64,000 nt of DNA. Origin: Prorocentrum cordatum. Lineage: Eukaryota; Sar; Dinophyceae; Prorocentrales; Prorocentraceae. The notes under the pieces are model-generated. The model did not search any database. It was not told the DNA's origin and worked only from the letters and a program-made list of their open reading frames with translations. Of the stretch, positions 10,130 to 20,850 are shown piece by piece (positions within the stretch are counted from its first letter, which is position 1; each line of letters starts with the position of its first letter). Position numbers and translations under genes: made by a program. The stretch covers positions 1 through 64,000 of the forward strand of contig CAUYUJ010003021.1 in assembly GCA_963575745.1 (NCBI GenBank). The letters run 5' to 3'.

Positions 10130-10830
10130 GCATCTCGAAGGCCATCTTGGCCGCTTGGAGGCCATTTTGACCCTTTCGGGCTTTCTTGGAGGGTCTTGGA
10201 GGGCTCTTGTGCAGTCTTGGAGGCCATCTTGAGCGCCTTGGAGGCCTCTTGGGCCGTCTTGGGGGCCTCTTGTTGCCGTCTTGGACTTCTTGGGCGATTC
10301 TGGGGAGGGGGGGGGGGACTTGGGCCGTTTCGGGCCGTCGGAAGGCAAACAAAAAGGGCAAGTGCCACAATCCTTCAAACACTCATGGAAAAGCAAGGCT
10401 CTTGGCCTCTTCGGGCCCTCCTGGAGGACCTCCTGGAGGCCCCTTGGGCCGTCTTAGAGCCCTCTGGGGGCCTCTTGGACAGTCTTGGGCTGTCTTGGAC
10501 TCTCCTGGGCCGTCTTGGAGGCCGTCTTGGACCATCTTGGGCGGACTTGGAGGCAGTCGGAGGCCATCTTGGAGGCCATCTTGGACCAACGTCGGAAGCA
10601 CGAAAACTCGAGAACGCGAACAACAGTGAAACACACACACACACAAGGCACATACGTGTTTTTGTGTATCTTGGGGGCCTCTTGGAGGTCCTCTTGGAGC
10701 GCACTTGGGGATTATGTGGGGCCTTTTGGGCCGTCTTGCGGCCATCTTGGGCGTCTTGGAGCGCTCATGGGCTGCCTTGGAGGCCTCTCGGACCCTCTTG
10801 GGCGTTTCTTGGGACCCTTTTGGCCTGGTT
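10130..10830 (+). repeat. CTTGGGC minisatellite block
   Basis: Long degenerate array of CTTGGGCCGTCTTGGAGGCC units. Interrupted near 10325-10380 and 10580-10660 by sequences with a CGTCGGAAG plus AAAA-rich motif, the second followed by a short CA run. Confidence 0.85.
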
Positions 10831-10879
10831 TAGGGCCGTCGGGTGAATCCAGCATGAGCAACGGGTGCGTATGCTCTGA

Positions 10880-11117
10880 GTGAAGTCAACAGAGCGGCGC
10901 TCTGCTGATGAGAGGAGGGGCAGTGAACGCGCACATGCGCTGAGGCCAATTAGCAGAGCGGCGCTCTGCTAATCAGAGCCCGAGCAGGATTGGGAACACT
11001 TGCTTGATTGAGACCAATTGGCAGGGCAGCGCTCTGCCAATGAGGGGAGGGGCAGCGAGTGCGTCTGCTTTGGAGCTAAGTCGCAGATCGCCGCTCTGCG
11101 AATGAGAGCCCGAGCAG
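10880..11117. repeat. four-unit array of perfect or near-perfect hairpins
   Basis: Four palindromes built on CAGAGC-ggc-GCTCTG are spaced about 65 bp apart (near 10888, 10949, 11016 and 11082). In unit 2 the stem is ATTAGCAGAGC pairing with GCTCTGCTAAT (11 bp). The stem base next to GCAG changes in step with its partner: A-T in unit 2, G-C in unit 3, C-G in unit 4. Linkers alternate between GAGGGGAGGGGCAG-like and GAGAGCCCGAGCAG, giving a dimer of about 130 bp. Confidence 0.85.
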
Positions 11118-11274
11118 TCCGAGAACGTGGGGCCCCAGCCTCTCGATACCAGAATCCAGGACTCGGGACAGAGAACACATGCGAGCCTGGGGAAAAACTT
11201 CCCTCGCGCCTCGCGTCACGGTGGCGGATATAAGGTGCATACATGGGGATATCCCTCTCGAGTTTGTGTTTTTG

Positions 11275-11312
11275 TACTCTCTCTCTCTCTGTGTGTATGT
11301 GTGTGTTCGGGC
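11275..11312. repeat. TC/TG dinucleotide microsatellite
   Basis: CTCTCTCTCTCT followed by GTGTGTATGTGTG. Sequence from 11117 to 11600 is otherwise unassigned. Confidence 0.85.
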
Positions 11313-11605
11313 AGCTCGGCACAGCACCCCTCACTTGAGCGCGAGGAGGGGAACGCCCGCAGCAAACATATGTACACCGAAGCCCTCGAGTTGGTTGCTC
11401 CTGGGCCTCAGGGGAGGGTGGCGGTGCAAAACAATCACCGCTGGGAGCCAGCGACTTTCTATACCGCCACCCTCCCTGAACGTACATGCAACGTTCCTTC
11501 TTCCCTCTCTCTCTCTCCATGTGCAGGCTGCCCTCGCAGGGAGGGGGTCGCCCTCCCGGGAAGGCCTGGGGGGCTCCTCGGAAGTTTTCGTGCTTCCAGG
11601 GAAGG

Positions 11606-11813
11606 CTTTGGCATCGCTCGGACGTGTGCAATGTTCTTCGGCGGGGACCATCGAGACCATCTTGGGCCATCGAAACCATTGAGACCATCGAGACCATCGA
11701 GACCATTTCCGTGTGCAGGTTTCTCGGCGGTGACCATCCATTGGGCCATCGTTCGAGAACATGAAAGCACGAAGCCGAAACATGCACGGGCAACGGGCGT
11801 CCGAGCGATGGCG
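11606..11813. mobile_element. Foldback element family A, expanded copy
   Basis: Ends with GCATCGCTCGGACGTGTGCA at left and GTCCGAGCGATGG at right, as in the 130-bp copies at 22367 and 29232. The interior is longer because GACCATCGAGACCAT has been amplified and the TGTGCA...TCGGCG...GACCAT part is partly duplicated. Confidence 0.75.
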
Positions 11814-11884
11814 ATTGGCGGGGGGGCTGCTTAGAAGCTTTCGTACCTCGGCAGCAGCCAGACGACCAGGAGCAACTTGGCCTG

Positions 11885-12045
11885 GTTCACCGCGGCCAGC
11901 TGAGCTCGGCCAGGCTGAAGTCGGCCAGGCTGACATCGGCCAGGCTGCGCTCGGCCAAGATGAGTTCGGCCTGGTCCGAGTTCAGCCTGGCCGAGTCTAG
12001 CTGGCCGAGTTCGGCCTGGCCGAGTTTCGCCTGGCCGAGCATTCC
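11885..12045. repeat. palindromic 15-bp array
   Basis: About five units of TCGGCCAGGCTGAAG-like sequence are followed, from about 11965, by about five units in the opposite orientation (TTCGGCCTGGCCGAG). The whole array could fold into one long hairpin. It ends about 35 bp before a family E element. Confidence 0.85.
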
Positions 12046-12079
12046 ACATGCCCCCACTGACAAGTGGTGGTTAGAGTCT

Positions 12080-12330
12080 GGGCCTCCCAGACAGGGGTCG
12101 GAGTAGACGGGGTCGGAGGATCGCGCCGCATCGCCGATGCATCGCCGATGCATCGGCGATGCGGCTCGATGTGGGGCCCACTTTTCTCCACGCCGACGCG
12201 TCCGATGCATCGCGGACGTCGCCAGTGCATCGCCCATGCATCGCCGATGCATCGTCGATGCATCGGCGACGTATCGGCGATGTGGCGAGCTCCGTCGATC
12301 CCGTCTACTCGGACCCCATCTGGGAGGCCT
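12080..12330. mobile_element. Foldback element family E, copy 1
   Basis: Long inverted ends of about 60 bp or more: GGCCTCCCAGACAGGGGTC at left and its near-complement around CCCCATCTGGGAGGCC at right. The centre is filled with GCATCGCCGATGCATCGG repeats. Copy 2 is at 23907-24114. Confidence 0.85.
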
Positions 12331-12364
12331 CCGCTCCCTTGTGAAAGGCACACTCCTTGCTTGT

Positions 12365-12640
12365 GAGGCCCCCCCCCCCCCCCCCGCCCCGACGCCCCAA
12401 TCCCCTTGGCACGCCGCCGACCCTCCCTCCCCTCCCCCTCCCCTCCCCTCTCCCCTCCCCCTCCCCTCCCCTCTCCCCCCCCTCCCCTCCCCTCTCCCCT
12501 CCCCCACCCCTGCCCCCTCTCCCCTCTCGCCTCCCCCCTCCCCCCCCTCCCCTCTGCCTCCCCCTCCCCTCCCCTCCCCCCTCCCTGCTCTCCCCCTCCT
12601 TCCTCCCCTCTCCTCCCTCCCCTCCCCCTCTCTGCAAACG
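12365..12640. repeat. polypyrimidine CCCCTCCC tract
   Basis: Almost pure C/T on the + strand with no fixed unit. Confidence 0.9.
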
Positions 12641-12850
12641 TTTGTTTTTTTACACCGGATTTGTTTCGCTTGTTTATTGTAGTGGCCTTCGGCCAGTGCC
12701 GCCGATCCGGGTCGCTCGGGGTTATTCTCCAGACGCAGAAATTATGGGCGCACACTCAAACGCACACACACAGTCACACCACTTAACCTGCGCCGCAGAC
12801 ATGCGCACACAGCATCACCCACACACACATACTAGTTGGGAAACGCTCCT

Positions 12851-12900
12851 GTAGTACTAGTAGTAGTATTAGTAGTAGTAGTAGTAGTAGTAGTAGTAGC

Positions 12901-12932
<32 letters not shown>

Positions 12933-12975
12933 TAGTAGTAGTAGTGGTTGTGGTAGTAGTGGTAGTAGTAGTAGA
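12851..12975. repeat. AGT triplet microsatellite
   Basis: Nearly uninterrupted GTA repeats. The long Val or Thr ORFs here are artefacts. Confidence 0.95.
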
Positions 12976-13034
12976 GGCCTCGTTCCGCGGCTTCTCTCGA
13001 CTTCCCGCGGTCTCTCTCAAGTTTCGAGCACGCG

Positions 13035-13315
13035 GTGAGTTTCACGATATATGTGTGTGTATGTACGCGTGCATGCATGTATGCATGCATTGATCATGTG
13101 TGCCTGTGTGTAGGTACGTATGTATGTATGTATGCTTGTGCGCGTATGTATGTATTTAGTTTGTATGTATGTTTGTATGTGTGTATGATAATATGTGTGT
13201 ATGTGTGTGAATGTAAGTATGTATGTCTGGAAGATTGTTTTTCTATGTATGCAAATGTGTTTAAATGTAGGTATGTATGCATGTGTGTATGGATGTGCGT
13301 TTGAAGAGCGAGGAT
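13035..13315. repeat. TATG-rich tetranucleotide repeat
   Basis: Degenerate GTATGTATGTATG throughout, mixed with TGTG. Confidence 0.85.
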
Positions 13316-13489
13316 GTTTCAAAGAAGAGGCACTCGGTGACGCGATCGTTGAGGGATAGGAGTGAGGTCGCAGAGGAGGAGGAGGAGAATGAGGAAGAGG
13401 CGATAACTTGAAGGAAAACGATGAGACGGAGGACATCCTGCCGGTGGCGCCCTGGGCGGTGCCGCGGAAGAAACCGGGGGCCTGCCGGA

Positions 13490-14040
13490 GGCAGTCTGGA
13501 GGCCTCTGGGGAGCTGTTTTGGGGCCTCTTGGAACCTCTTTTGGGCCTCTTGTGGGCTTCTTGGGGCCCCTTGGGGGTCTCTTGGGGCCTCCTGGGGGCC
13601 TCTTGGGGCGGAAAGCTCGGTTCTTTCGGTTCGTGGTCCCCCTCTTGGGCCCCTCTTGGGGCTCTCTTGGGGCCTTCTTGGGCTGTCCAGAGGCCCTCTT
13701 GGGCCGTCTTGGGGCCCTCTTGGGCCGTCTTGGGGCTCTCTTGGGCCGTGTTGGAAGCATCGTGGGCCGTCTTGGGACGGACTTGGGGGCCTCTTGGGCC
13801 GTCTTCGAGCGTCGGACGCCCGAAAAGGCAAGAACGCTAAAAACCCTGAAAAAACCAATGAAAATCAACGATTCTGGCCTCTTGGGGCCCTCTGGGGAGG
13901 CCTCTTGGAAGCTTCTTGGGGCGTCTTGGAGACACCTTGGGCCGTCTGGAGGCCATCTCGGGCGTCTTGGAGCGATTTTTCGGCGACTCGGGGCCCTCTT
14001 GGAACCCCTTGGGGGTCTCTTGGGCCCCCCCCCTCCTCCA
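13490..14040 (+). repeat. CTTGGGG minisatellite block
   Basis: Long array of GGCCTCTTGGGGC-type units, with the recurrent interruption CGTCGGACGCCCGAAAAGGC near 13811 followed by an AAAA-rich stretch. Runs of C up to about 14170 follow. Confidence 0.85.
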
Positions 14041-14226
14041 AAGCGCCGGAAAAAGCGGAGCATGGCGCCCCCCCCCCCCCTATCTTCCACTCCCCCGGAG
14101 CGGCCCCGGGGTTCGCCGGAAACTCGCACCCCCCCCCCCCCACCCCACCCCCCCTTCCCCGGCAGAGCCACCCCGGCGACCCCCCCAGAGGCTGAAGCTC
14201 AGCCTCGAGGCTGTAGCTGAGACTCC

Positions 14227-14415
14227 TTGAAACTCACACGCCGGATCGGCGGATTTTTGAAATTACTAGATATTCCTATGTGTTTTTCACATTGGGTCGT
14301 TTCTGGTTCTTCAATATGGTATTCCCGCTGCAGCGCCGCCCTCATTTCCGCGCTTCGGTCATTTAAAATCGTGCTCTCGCTGCAGCGCTGGCCTCGTTCC
14401 CGCGCCCCCGGACGG
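14227..14415 (+). repeat. dispersed repeat with CTGCAGCGC units, copy 1
   Basis: Begins ACACGCCGGATCGGCGG, as at 53273, and carries CTGCAGCGCCGCCCTCATTT at 14331 and a variant at 14388. Related units occur at 51705-51895. Confidence 0.65.
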
Positions 14416-14529
14416 CACTTGGCATTCAGAAGCGCCCACATTGGGCAGGCACGGCTGCGGAGGACATGGAGCCAGCATTCTGGACAGGCTCTGTCCTCTC
14501 GTAGATAGGCCGTGTACCCTCCAAGTCAT

Positions 14530-14690
14530 CCGGTTCCAAGCCACGGCATGCAATGCGATGCTGTGTTGAGCACCTCTGTGCGATGCCATGCTTTGCGTTG
14601 CTATTCTTTGTGATACAATGCTTCACTACGCAATGCCACGCCATGCTATGACATGCTATGCTCTGCCGTGCTCTTTTACGCCACGCTTTT
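14530..14690. repeat. degenerate ATGC pentamer repeat
   Basis: Many spaced copies of ATGCC, ATGCT and ACGCC, about 5 bp apart, with no clean unit. Confidence 0.6.
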
Positions 14691-14754
14691 CTATCCATCG
14701 CGTTCCCTCTTGGGATCATTGCTCTGCTTGACATCCGACTGAACAAATATATCG

Positions 14755-14830
14755 GATATCTACGCCATGGTAAGGGATGGGAGGGAGGGGTAGGACGTCA
14801 GATGTGACGCTAGCGCACCTAGCTTGCCCC
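14755..14830 (+). repeat. dispersed repeat J, copy 1, with splice-donor motif
   Basis: GCCATGGTAAGGGATGGGAG and the next 50 bp recur at 52738-52801 and, on the minus strand and less exactly, at 41261-41347. Each copy runs into a C/T-rich tract. At this copy the tract ends in a good acceptor (CTTTCCTGCCGTTCCAG at 14906) in front of a candidate exon, so 14768-14906 reads as a plausible intron. Confidence 0.6.
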
Positions 14831-14906
14831 CTCCCCCTTCCTCTCTCCCCCTCCCCTCCCCTCCCCTCCCCTCCTCTCCCCTCTCTCCCCTCCGCTTTCC
14901 TGCCGT

Positions 14907-15129
14907 TCCAGCCGACGGTCGCCGGGCCCAGCTGCCACGTTTCGCGCAGGTGGTGGAGGGGGCGCCCATCCTGGAGCGCTTCCCTGTGCTCGTGCAGTGC
15001 ATCAGGCGAGGAGTCCACGCCCAGATGTGGGACTCTCCTCACTTTGTGCTCCACGCCCTGCGGCACAGCACTGGTGGGGCGAGTGCCGTCGTCTCCGTGC
15101 TGGGCAGAGGGAGCCAGACGATGGGGAAT
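14907..15129 (+). CDS. candidate exon, unknown protein
   Basis: After a polypyrimidine tract and CAG, the frame gives protein-like sequence including RFAQVVEGAPILERFPVLVQ and HAQMWDSPHFVLHALRHSTG, with mostly G/C third bases. It runs on into a GAT microsatellite, so a donor must lie before about 15170; I cannot choose one. I recognise no family. An upstream exon would end at a GTAAGG donor at 14768. The other frames and the minus strand are less protein-like, but this remains a judgement by eye. Confidence 0.35.
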
Positions 15130-15172
15130 GAGGGGGTGGATGGGACAGTGCGGGAACGGGATCGATGGAGCG

Positions 15173-15243
15173 GGATGATGATGATGATGATGATGATGAT
15201 GAATATGATGAATGATGATGATGATGCATGATGATGATGATGA

Positions 15244-15284
<41 letters not shown>

Positions 15285-15496
15285 ATGATGATATGATGAA
15301 TGATGATGAGGAGGAGAAGGAGGAGGAGGAGGAGGGATGATGGAGATGAGGAGGAAGGAGGAGGAGGAGGAAGGAATGATGATGATGGGAGGAGGAGGAG
15401 GAGAGGAGAGGAGGAGGAGGAGAGGGAGGAGGAGGAGAATGGAGGAGGAGCAGGAGGAGGAGAGGAGGAGGAAGAGGAGGAGGAAGAGGAGGAGGA
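15173..15496. repeat. GAT then GGA triplet microsatellite
   Basis: GATGAT runs to about 15305, passing into GGA/GAG runs. Confidence 0.95.
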
Positions 15497-15654
15497 ATAT
15501 CGCCTGTGCTGACGGCCTTACCGTATGAGCCTGCAGTGCAACCAGCTTGGCACGGGGAGACCCAAGGAAGAGACATTGCCAACAACGGTGGTCTTGCTTG
15601 CAGGGCCAGCCAGACTACAACCGCTTTCCGCAGGTGGTCTTGCTTGCAGGGCCT

Positions 15655-15780
15655 CTCTGCGCGGACTGCGGAGCGTGAGAGCAGCAGGGCGTTGCGCCCG
15701 CGGAGTGGTTCGCGGCGAGTTCGGGGGGGGCCTTCGGAGAGCGCCCGCGCGTGCGCGAGGAGAGACCAGTTCTCATGGCG
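15655..15780 (+). repeat. dispersed repeat K, copy 1
   Basis: GCGGAGCGTGAG, TTGCGCCCGCGGA, GTGGTTCGCGGCGA and GAGCGCCCGCGCG occur in the same order and spacing at 16995-17115. From 15780 to 16990 I see no supported gene. Confidence 0.75.
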
Positions 15781-16994
15781 ACAACATCGCAGAGCGGATT
15801 CGTTCGGAAAACGATAGGATGGGCCTGGATTGTCCTGGAGAATTTCGTTTCGGATTTCGAGGTGAATTTCGCGCGGATATTTTTGGCCAGGAATGAAGAC
15901 TAAAAACGATGCACGCGAAATCCACTTCGTTTTTCACTCGCCGTTTCGGGGTTTTGTATTGACGAATCCACGCAGAAATCCTCTGCAGCATGTCTGCAAG
16001 GTCGGTGCGGTGACATTTTTGGGAGATCTGCCGGCGTCATCCATTCCCCTCCCGAGTGTTGGCGCAGGGGCCAGAGCGCTCGGGCCTGGGACCGCGGGCT
16101 CCCGGTGCCGCCCCCCGCGGAAGAAGACTGCACGGGCAGCGCGGGGTGCCGCAGAGGCCAAACGTCAGCGACCGTGGTCCTGAGCATCCCGCGCCTCGGA
16201 GGAGGAAAAGGTAGTACCCATACAGTCGGGGCCCTGAAGAAGGAACCCTTTTCGTTGGGGAGAGGGGCTGCGCGTTCCTTAAGTGTTTCGCAGCTTGCCT
16301 CAGGTTTTCCTTATGCTTTCGATCGGAAATCGAAGTTTAACTTATGGAAACAAGGGGCCTCGTTCCCTATTTTGGGTTCCTTAGGTCAAGGCCCCGACTG
16401 TACCTCTACCCCCTCGCCCGTTTTCCCCATTTTGGGCCTCCTGGGAGGCCCTCGTCGCTATCGCGGGATCCGCCTCGAGATCCAGGTCGAAACGCACCCC
16501 AGGAGAGGTCTGGGGAGTGGCGGCATCGGTACCTTTTGGCGTCCCCAGCGCCAGTTGGCAGAGGTCCCGTGAGGTCCCGAGCCCCGCTTCGCATCGCCAC
16601 GACCTCTCGGCGCGCCCCGGTGGTTGCCCGCAGCCGGCCCTCCCATCATCTGGTTCCTGCAGTATTTCGTCACGACTTCTACTCGCACGAGTTGTGAGGC
16701 CACGGCCTCCTGCGCCATGCCCTAAAGGGCACGGGCACACCAGTGTGCCCGACTCCGGCGCCTTCGCCTTCGCCTTCGCCGACCTTTGGCATCATCTTTG
16801 GTGTTCCACTGCCATGGGCCCTGGCTCGAGTGCACCCCGCCGCTGCTGCGCTTTTCCTTGGCCGCAGGAATGGCACGCCCGCGTGATCAGGCGAAGCGTA
16901 TACCCTCGCTCTCGTCCGGCGCGTGCCTTTGGGCCTGAAAGTTGACGACTGAAATAGGAAAGCGGCTCGCCATCCGTGTCCCCATTCTGCTTTC

Positions 16995-17115
16995 AATTTC
17001 CATGCGGAGTGCGGAGCGTGAGGAAGGCATTGCGCCCGCGGAATGGTTCGCGGCGATTTCTGGGGGTACCCTCGGCGAGCGCCCGCGCGCACGAAGAGAG
17101 ACCATTTCTGGGAGG
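16995..17115 (+). repeat. dispersed repeat K, copy 2
   Basis: Matches 15655-15780 by eye at most positions. Followed by C runs and unassigned GC-rich sequence to 17570. Confidence 0.75.
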
Positions 17116-17574
17116 TCTCCTGGCGCAGTCAGCCCCCCCCCCCCCGCACCCCCGTACTATATGAGCAGATGTAACATCTGCGGTGTCGTGGTGGAAAGTT
17201 TGTGGGGTAAACTATGTGGTGAAGATGACGTCGTGTACGCTCAGCGCGCGGGGAACTCCCGAGGCGCCTCTGAGGCGCCACGGGCGGCAGCGTGGCGCCA
17301 CTTCGGCATGCTCCCACCAGCGCACGGGGCACCACTGGGGCGGCAGCGTGGCGGCAGCGCGGCGCAGGGCGCCGGGGGCGCTTGCAGGGGGCGCCCACGG
17401 GGGGCCCACGGGGCAGCAGCGTGGCGCAAAAACCTCGGCATCCCCGCCCCGAAAGCGCGGGGCTCCGACGGGGCGGCACGGGCGGTACAGCCGCGCGGTA
17501 TGCCCCCCCCCCCCCCCCCGCGGGCAGGGCGCCCGCGGGGCGGTACGGACGGCAAGGCGTGAACACCCAGAGTG

Positions 17575-17775
17575 CCCCATCCTCTTTCTCCTCCTCCCTC
17601 CCCTCCTCCCTCCTCCTCCTCCTTCTTCCTCCTCCTCCTCCTCCTCCTCCTTCTCCTCCTCCTCCTCCTCCTCCACCTCCTCCTCCTCCTCCGCCTCCTC
17701 CCCCCTCCCCTCCCCCCTCCCCCTCCTCCCCCCCTCCCCTCCTCCCCCTCCTCTTCCCTCTCCCCCCCCCTTCCC
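17575..17775. repeat. CTC/CCCCTC polypyrimidine tract
   Basis: CTCCTCCTC and CCCCTCCC runs. From 17780 to 18640 no repeat or gene is firmly seen. A short frame at 18148-18333 is protein-like but unsupported. Confidence 0.95.
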
Positions 17776-18639
17776 CCCCCGCCAATTAGCTGACGAAAAG
17801 ACTTAAGAACCCCTGGGTGCAGGTATTGTTTGGGAACCTCGGAAAATACAGGGGGGGTGCCCGAAACACCGGAAGCAGCAGACAGTTGTCTTCCACGCCC
17901 CGCGCCACTGTGCAGACTGCCCGCTCCGAGGCCCTCGTCGCGCCGCCGCGATCTGTCCGGCGCCGTGATGAGGGCCCGCGGCCGGCCTTCCCAGCATCAC
18001 TGCCGACACCTGCCGTCATCTTTGGTGTCCTTTTGCCGCGAGCTTTCTTTCGAGTGCACCCGCTGGAGCGTTCCCTGTGATCTCAAGGGTGGCGTTTGCA
18101 CTTGACCATGCGAAGCGGTCCCTTGCACCCATGTTGCGCACGTTTGTATGAACGGCAGCATGGTCTTGACAATTGAATTCAGGAGTCGGACAGTGGCTGT
18201 AGTCGGTGCGTATGTAGTTGTGCACATCTTCTTTGGTACGACAAGCAACATCAGTTCTCGCGCGACGCTGGAGTGGAGAACGCACGAACTGATTTTGGAG
18301 GAGGGGAGGCACGCGGGGATATCGCATGATTGATGTTTCCAGTTGTGAACATATTCTGTTCCCAGTTGCGCAGACGTGCGGTTGCGCCACTGCGCTTGTG
18401 CGGCCGCCTGGGGGGGGGGCCTTGGAAAGGACGGGGGGATCGTCAAGGGAGGTGGCGCGTACGTGTTGTCCGTCCATGGTAGCAACGTGGTCCATGTTTT
18501 GGTTCAGGCAGCGCACATTGGGCGACTCCTTGGCAGCTGCTGACGGCGATGGTGATGTCGATGACGATACGATGTGACATGGAATAGGAATGGGTGAGGA
18601 TAGTTGTGGCGGATGATAGTAGTGAATAATGTGTTTTTT

Positions 18640-18921
18640 GTTGTATGGCGAAGATGAGAAGGATGGGGGATGATGAGGACGAGTACGGGGATGGTGATGC
18701 TGATGCCGATGATGATCCGTATGGCTATGATCGTGGTGTTAATGGTGGTGATGATGTTGCGGATTGTGATGCTGATGACTTCGATGATGGTGATGGTAAT
18801 GTTAATGATGGCGATGGTGATGGTGATGGTGATGGCGATGGCGATGGTGATGATAGTGGTGGTGGTGATGATGATGATGCTGATGCTGCTGCTGATGATG
18901 ATGATGATGATGATCATGATT

Positions 18922-18975
<54 letters not shown>

Positions 18976-19105
18976 CTGATGCTGATGCTGATGCTGATGA
19001 TGCTGATGATGCTGATGATGCTGATGCTGATGCTGATGCTGCTGCTGCTGATGATGATGATGACGATTATGATGGTGATGATGCTAATGAGGATGATTCG
19101 GATCA
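18640..19105. repeat. GAT-rich triplet microsatellite
   Basis: GATGATG runs mixed with GCT and GGT. The long Asp, Met and Ile ORFs are products of the triplets. Confidence 0.95.
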
Positions 19106-19269
19106 CGACGGTGATGGTAGGGGTGCATGAGAGGGGCGGAGGAAGGTGTAAGAGGATAATTGTCGTTTGTGATACCCTTCGTCCTTACTTCTCGAGGAGA
19201 TGCCATGGACCTCATTCTGGCCGTGTTGGGTCTGGCCTGGGCTCCTGCGGGGCAGTGCTGCGTGTCCCC

Positions 19270-19800
19270 TGGGGCCCTCTTGGGCCGTCTGGTGTTCCTT
19301 TGCCTCCTCCTCCTCCTCCTCCTCCTCCTCCTCCTCCTCCTCCTCCTCCTCCTCCTCCTCCAGTATAGAGGGGTTCTCAATGGCTGTGTTGGGGCCACCT
19401 CGGCGTCGGCTTGGGCCGTCCGTGGGCCCTCTGAGGCCAGCCTGGGGCCGTCTTGCAGGCCTCCTGGGCCGTCATGGGGTCCTCCTGTACCGTCCTTGGG
19501 ACTTCGTGGGGGCCTCTTGAGGCCATCTCGGAGGCCTCGTGGGCCACATTGGGCTGAAGGAAGCCCGAGGACGGGAGAAGGCGATACAGTAATCCTGCAA
19601 ACGCCAACGGGACGTCCCTGATTTTGGATTCTCCGGGCCCGGCTGGGGGTCCTCGTGTGGTCCTCTTGGGCCGGGAGGCTTCCTGGGCCGTCTTGAGGCC
19701 ATGTTGGGCCGCCTTGGTGCCATGTTGGGCCGCCTTGGTGCCATGTTGGATCGTCTTCGAGGCATCTTGGGCCATCTGCGCGGCCTTGGTTGCTTGCCTG
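19270..19800 (+). repeat. CTTGGGC minisatellite with embedded CTC microsatellite
   Basis: A CTC run at about 19303-19360 sits inside degenerate GTCTTGGGCC units that continue to about 19800. Confidence 0.85.
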
Positions 19801-20294
19801 GTCCGTTCCAGAAGCTCGGGACGCGGATTCATCGTCTTTCAGAAGAGATCGTGGCCCAGGCAGCATTGGGAGAGGGGGGCGATGCATGCGGGGAATGCGG
19901 GTAGAGGGGGAGGGGCCTCTTAGTATAGTATCAGAACCTACCATACAGCCCTCGGCATTCTTCCACGCCTCAACGTGCACAAGGCACGGTGGCGGATCAC
20001 TGCTGCGCAATAAGCGAAACTGGAGGGCCAGGTAATCGTTTGTTTATTCATTGCTTTGCCGATCGGCGCGGGCCCTCGCCCCCCCTCTCCCCCCCCTGGA
20101 GTAGATCTTGGTTGGTTTTTGGCGCCTGTTTCGAGCAGGTGGAGTCTCCCCCGCAGGATGCACCCTTGCAAAAAGTCCCACTAAGCCTAGGTCCGGAGCC
20201 AGACACCCCCCTCCCCCCCCCCTCCCCCCCCTTCCGCCCAGTGTCGAAACGCCGAATAAAAAAACGCTCACCAGACAAAACGCCCTTGCAAACG

Positions 20295-20372
20295 CGGAGG
20301 AGGAGGAGGAGGAGGAGGAGGAGGAGGAAGGAGGAGGAGGAGGAGGAGAGGAGGAGGAGGAGGAGGAGGGTG
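20295..20372. repeat. GGA triplet microsatellite
   Basis: GGAGGAGGA run. A CTC run follows at about 20466-20560. Confidence 0.95.
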
Positions 20373-20676
20373 GGCAACCCTGAGATCGACGTCGCGACGC
20401 TGCATCGCCGTGAGAAGGCGCGGCCTGGAGCCCTCGACCCCGTCTCCCTGTGGGCTTCGGATCGATCCTCCTCCTCCTGCTCCTCCTGCTCCTCCTCCTC
20501 CTCCTCCTCCTCCTCCTCGTTCCCCTCCTCCTCCTCCCTCTCGTCCCCCTCTTCCTGGAGCCGGATCGATCCGCGAGGGCCCCGGCGAGGCCCGATGTCC
20601 CTAGGGGTTTGACGACTGGTCTTCGCCGACCCACGTGTGTTGGGATAGTACCAGAAAAATTAAGGCACATGCTCAT

Positions 20677-20850
20677 ACAGTCAACCCGCGGAGTAAGGAT
20701 TAGCAACTTGTCCTAGGTTACCCTTGCATCCTTGCCCCTTCGGTCCATCCCTGGCAACTTTCGCTGGCCAGCCCCTTAGGGTACCCTTGGGGCGGGCTTT
20801 CCAAGGCCCTTGCATCCTTATCGTGCATCCTTACTCCGCGGGTTGATTGT
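20677..20850. mobile_element. Foldback element family D, copy 1 (TA-flanked)
   Basis: The ends are near-perfect inverted repeats over about 24 bp, the core being TCAACCCGCGGAGTAAGGAT. Both ends are flanked by TA (TACAGTCAAC at left, GATTGTA at right), as in Tc1/mariner-type insertions. The interior shares CCCTTGCATCCTTG with the copy at 55096. No ORF of use. Confidence 0.85.

Noticed and set aside
10880-11117. CRISPR or attC-type recombination sites
   Set aside because: Linkers are themselves repeats of two types and there is no integrase or cas gene; the host looks eukaryotic.
18640-19105. Long poly-Asp, poly-Met and poly-Ile ORFs
   Set aside because: They are frames of a GAT microsatellite; every frame and both strands are open.
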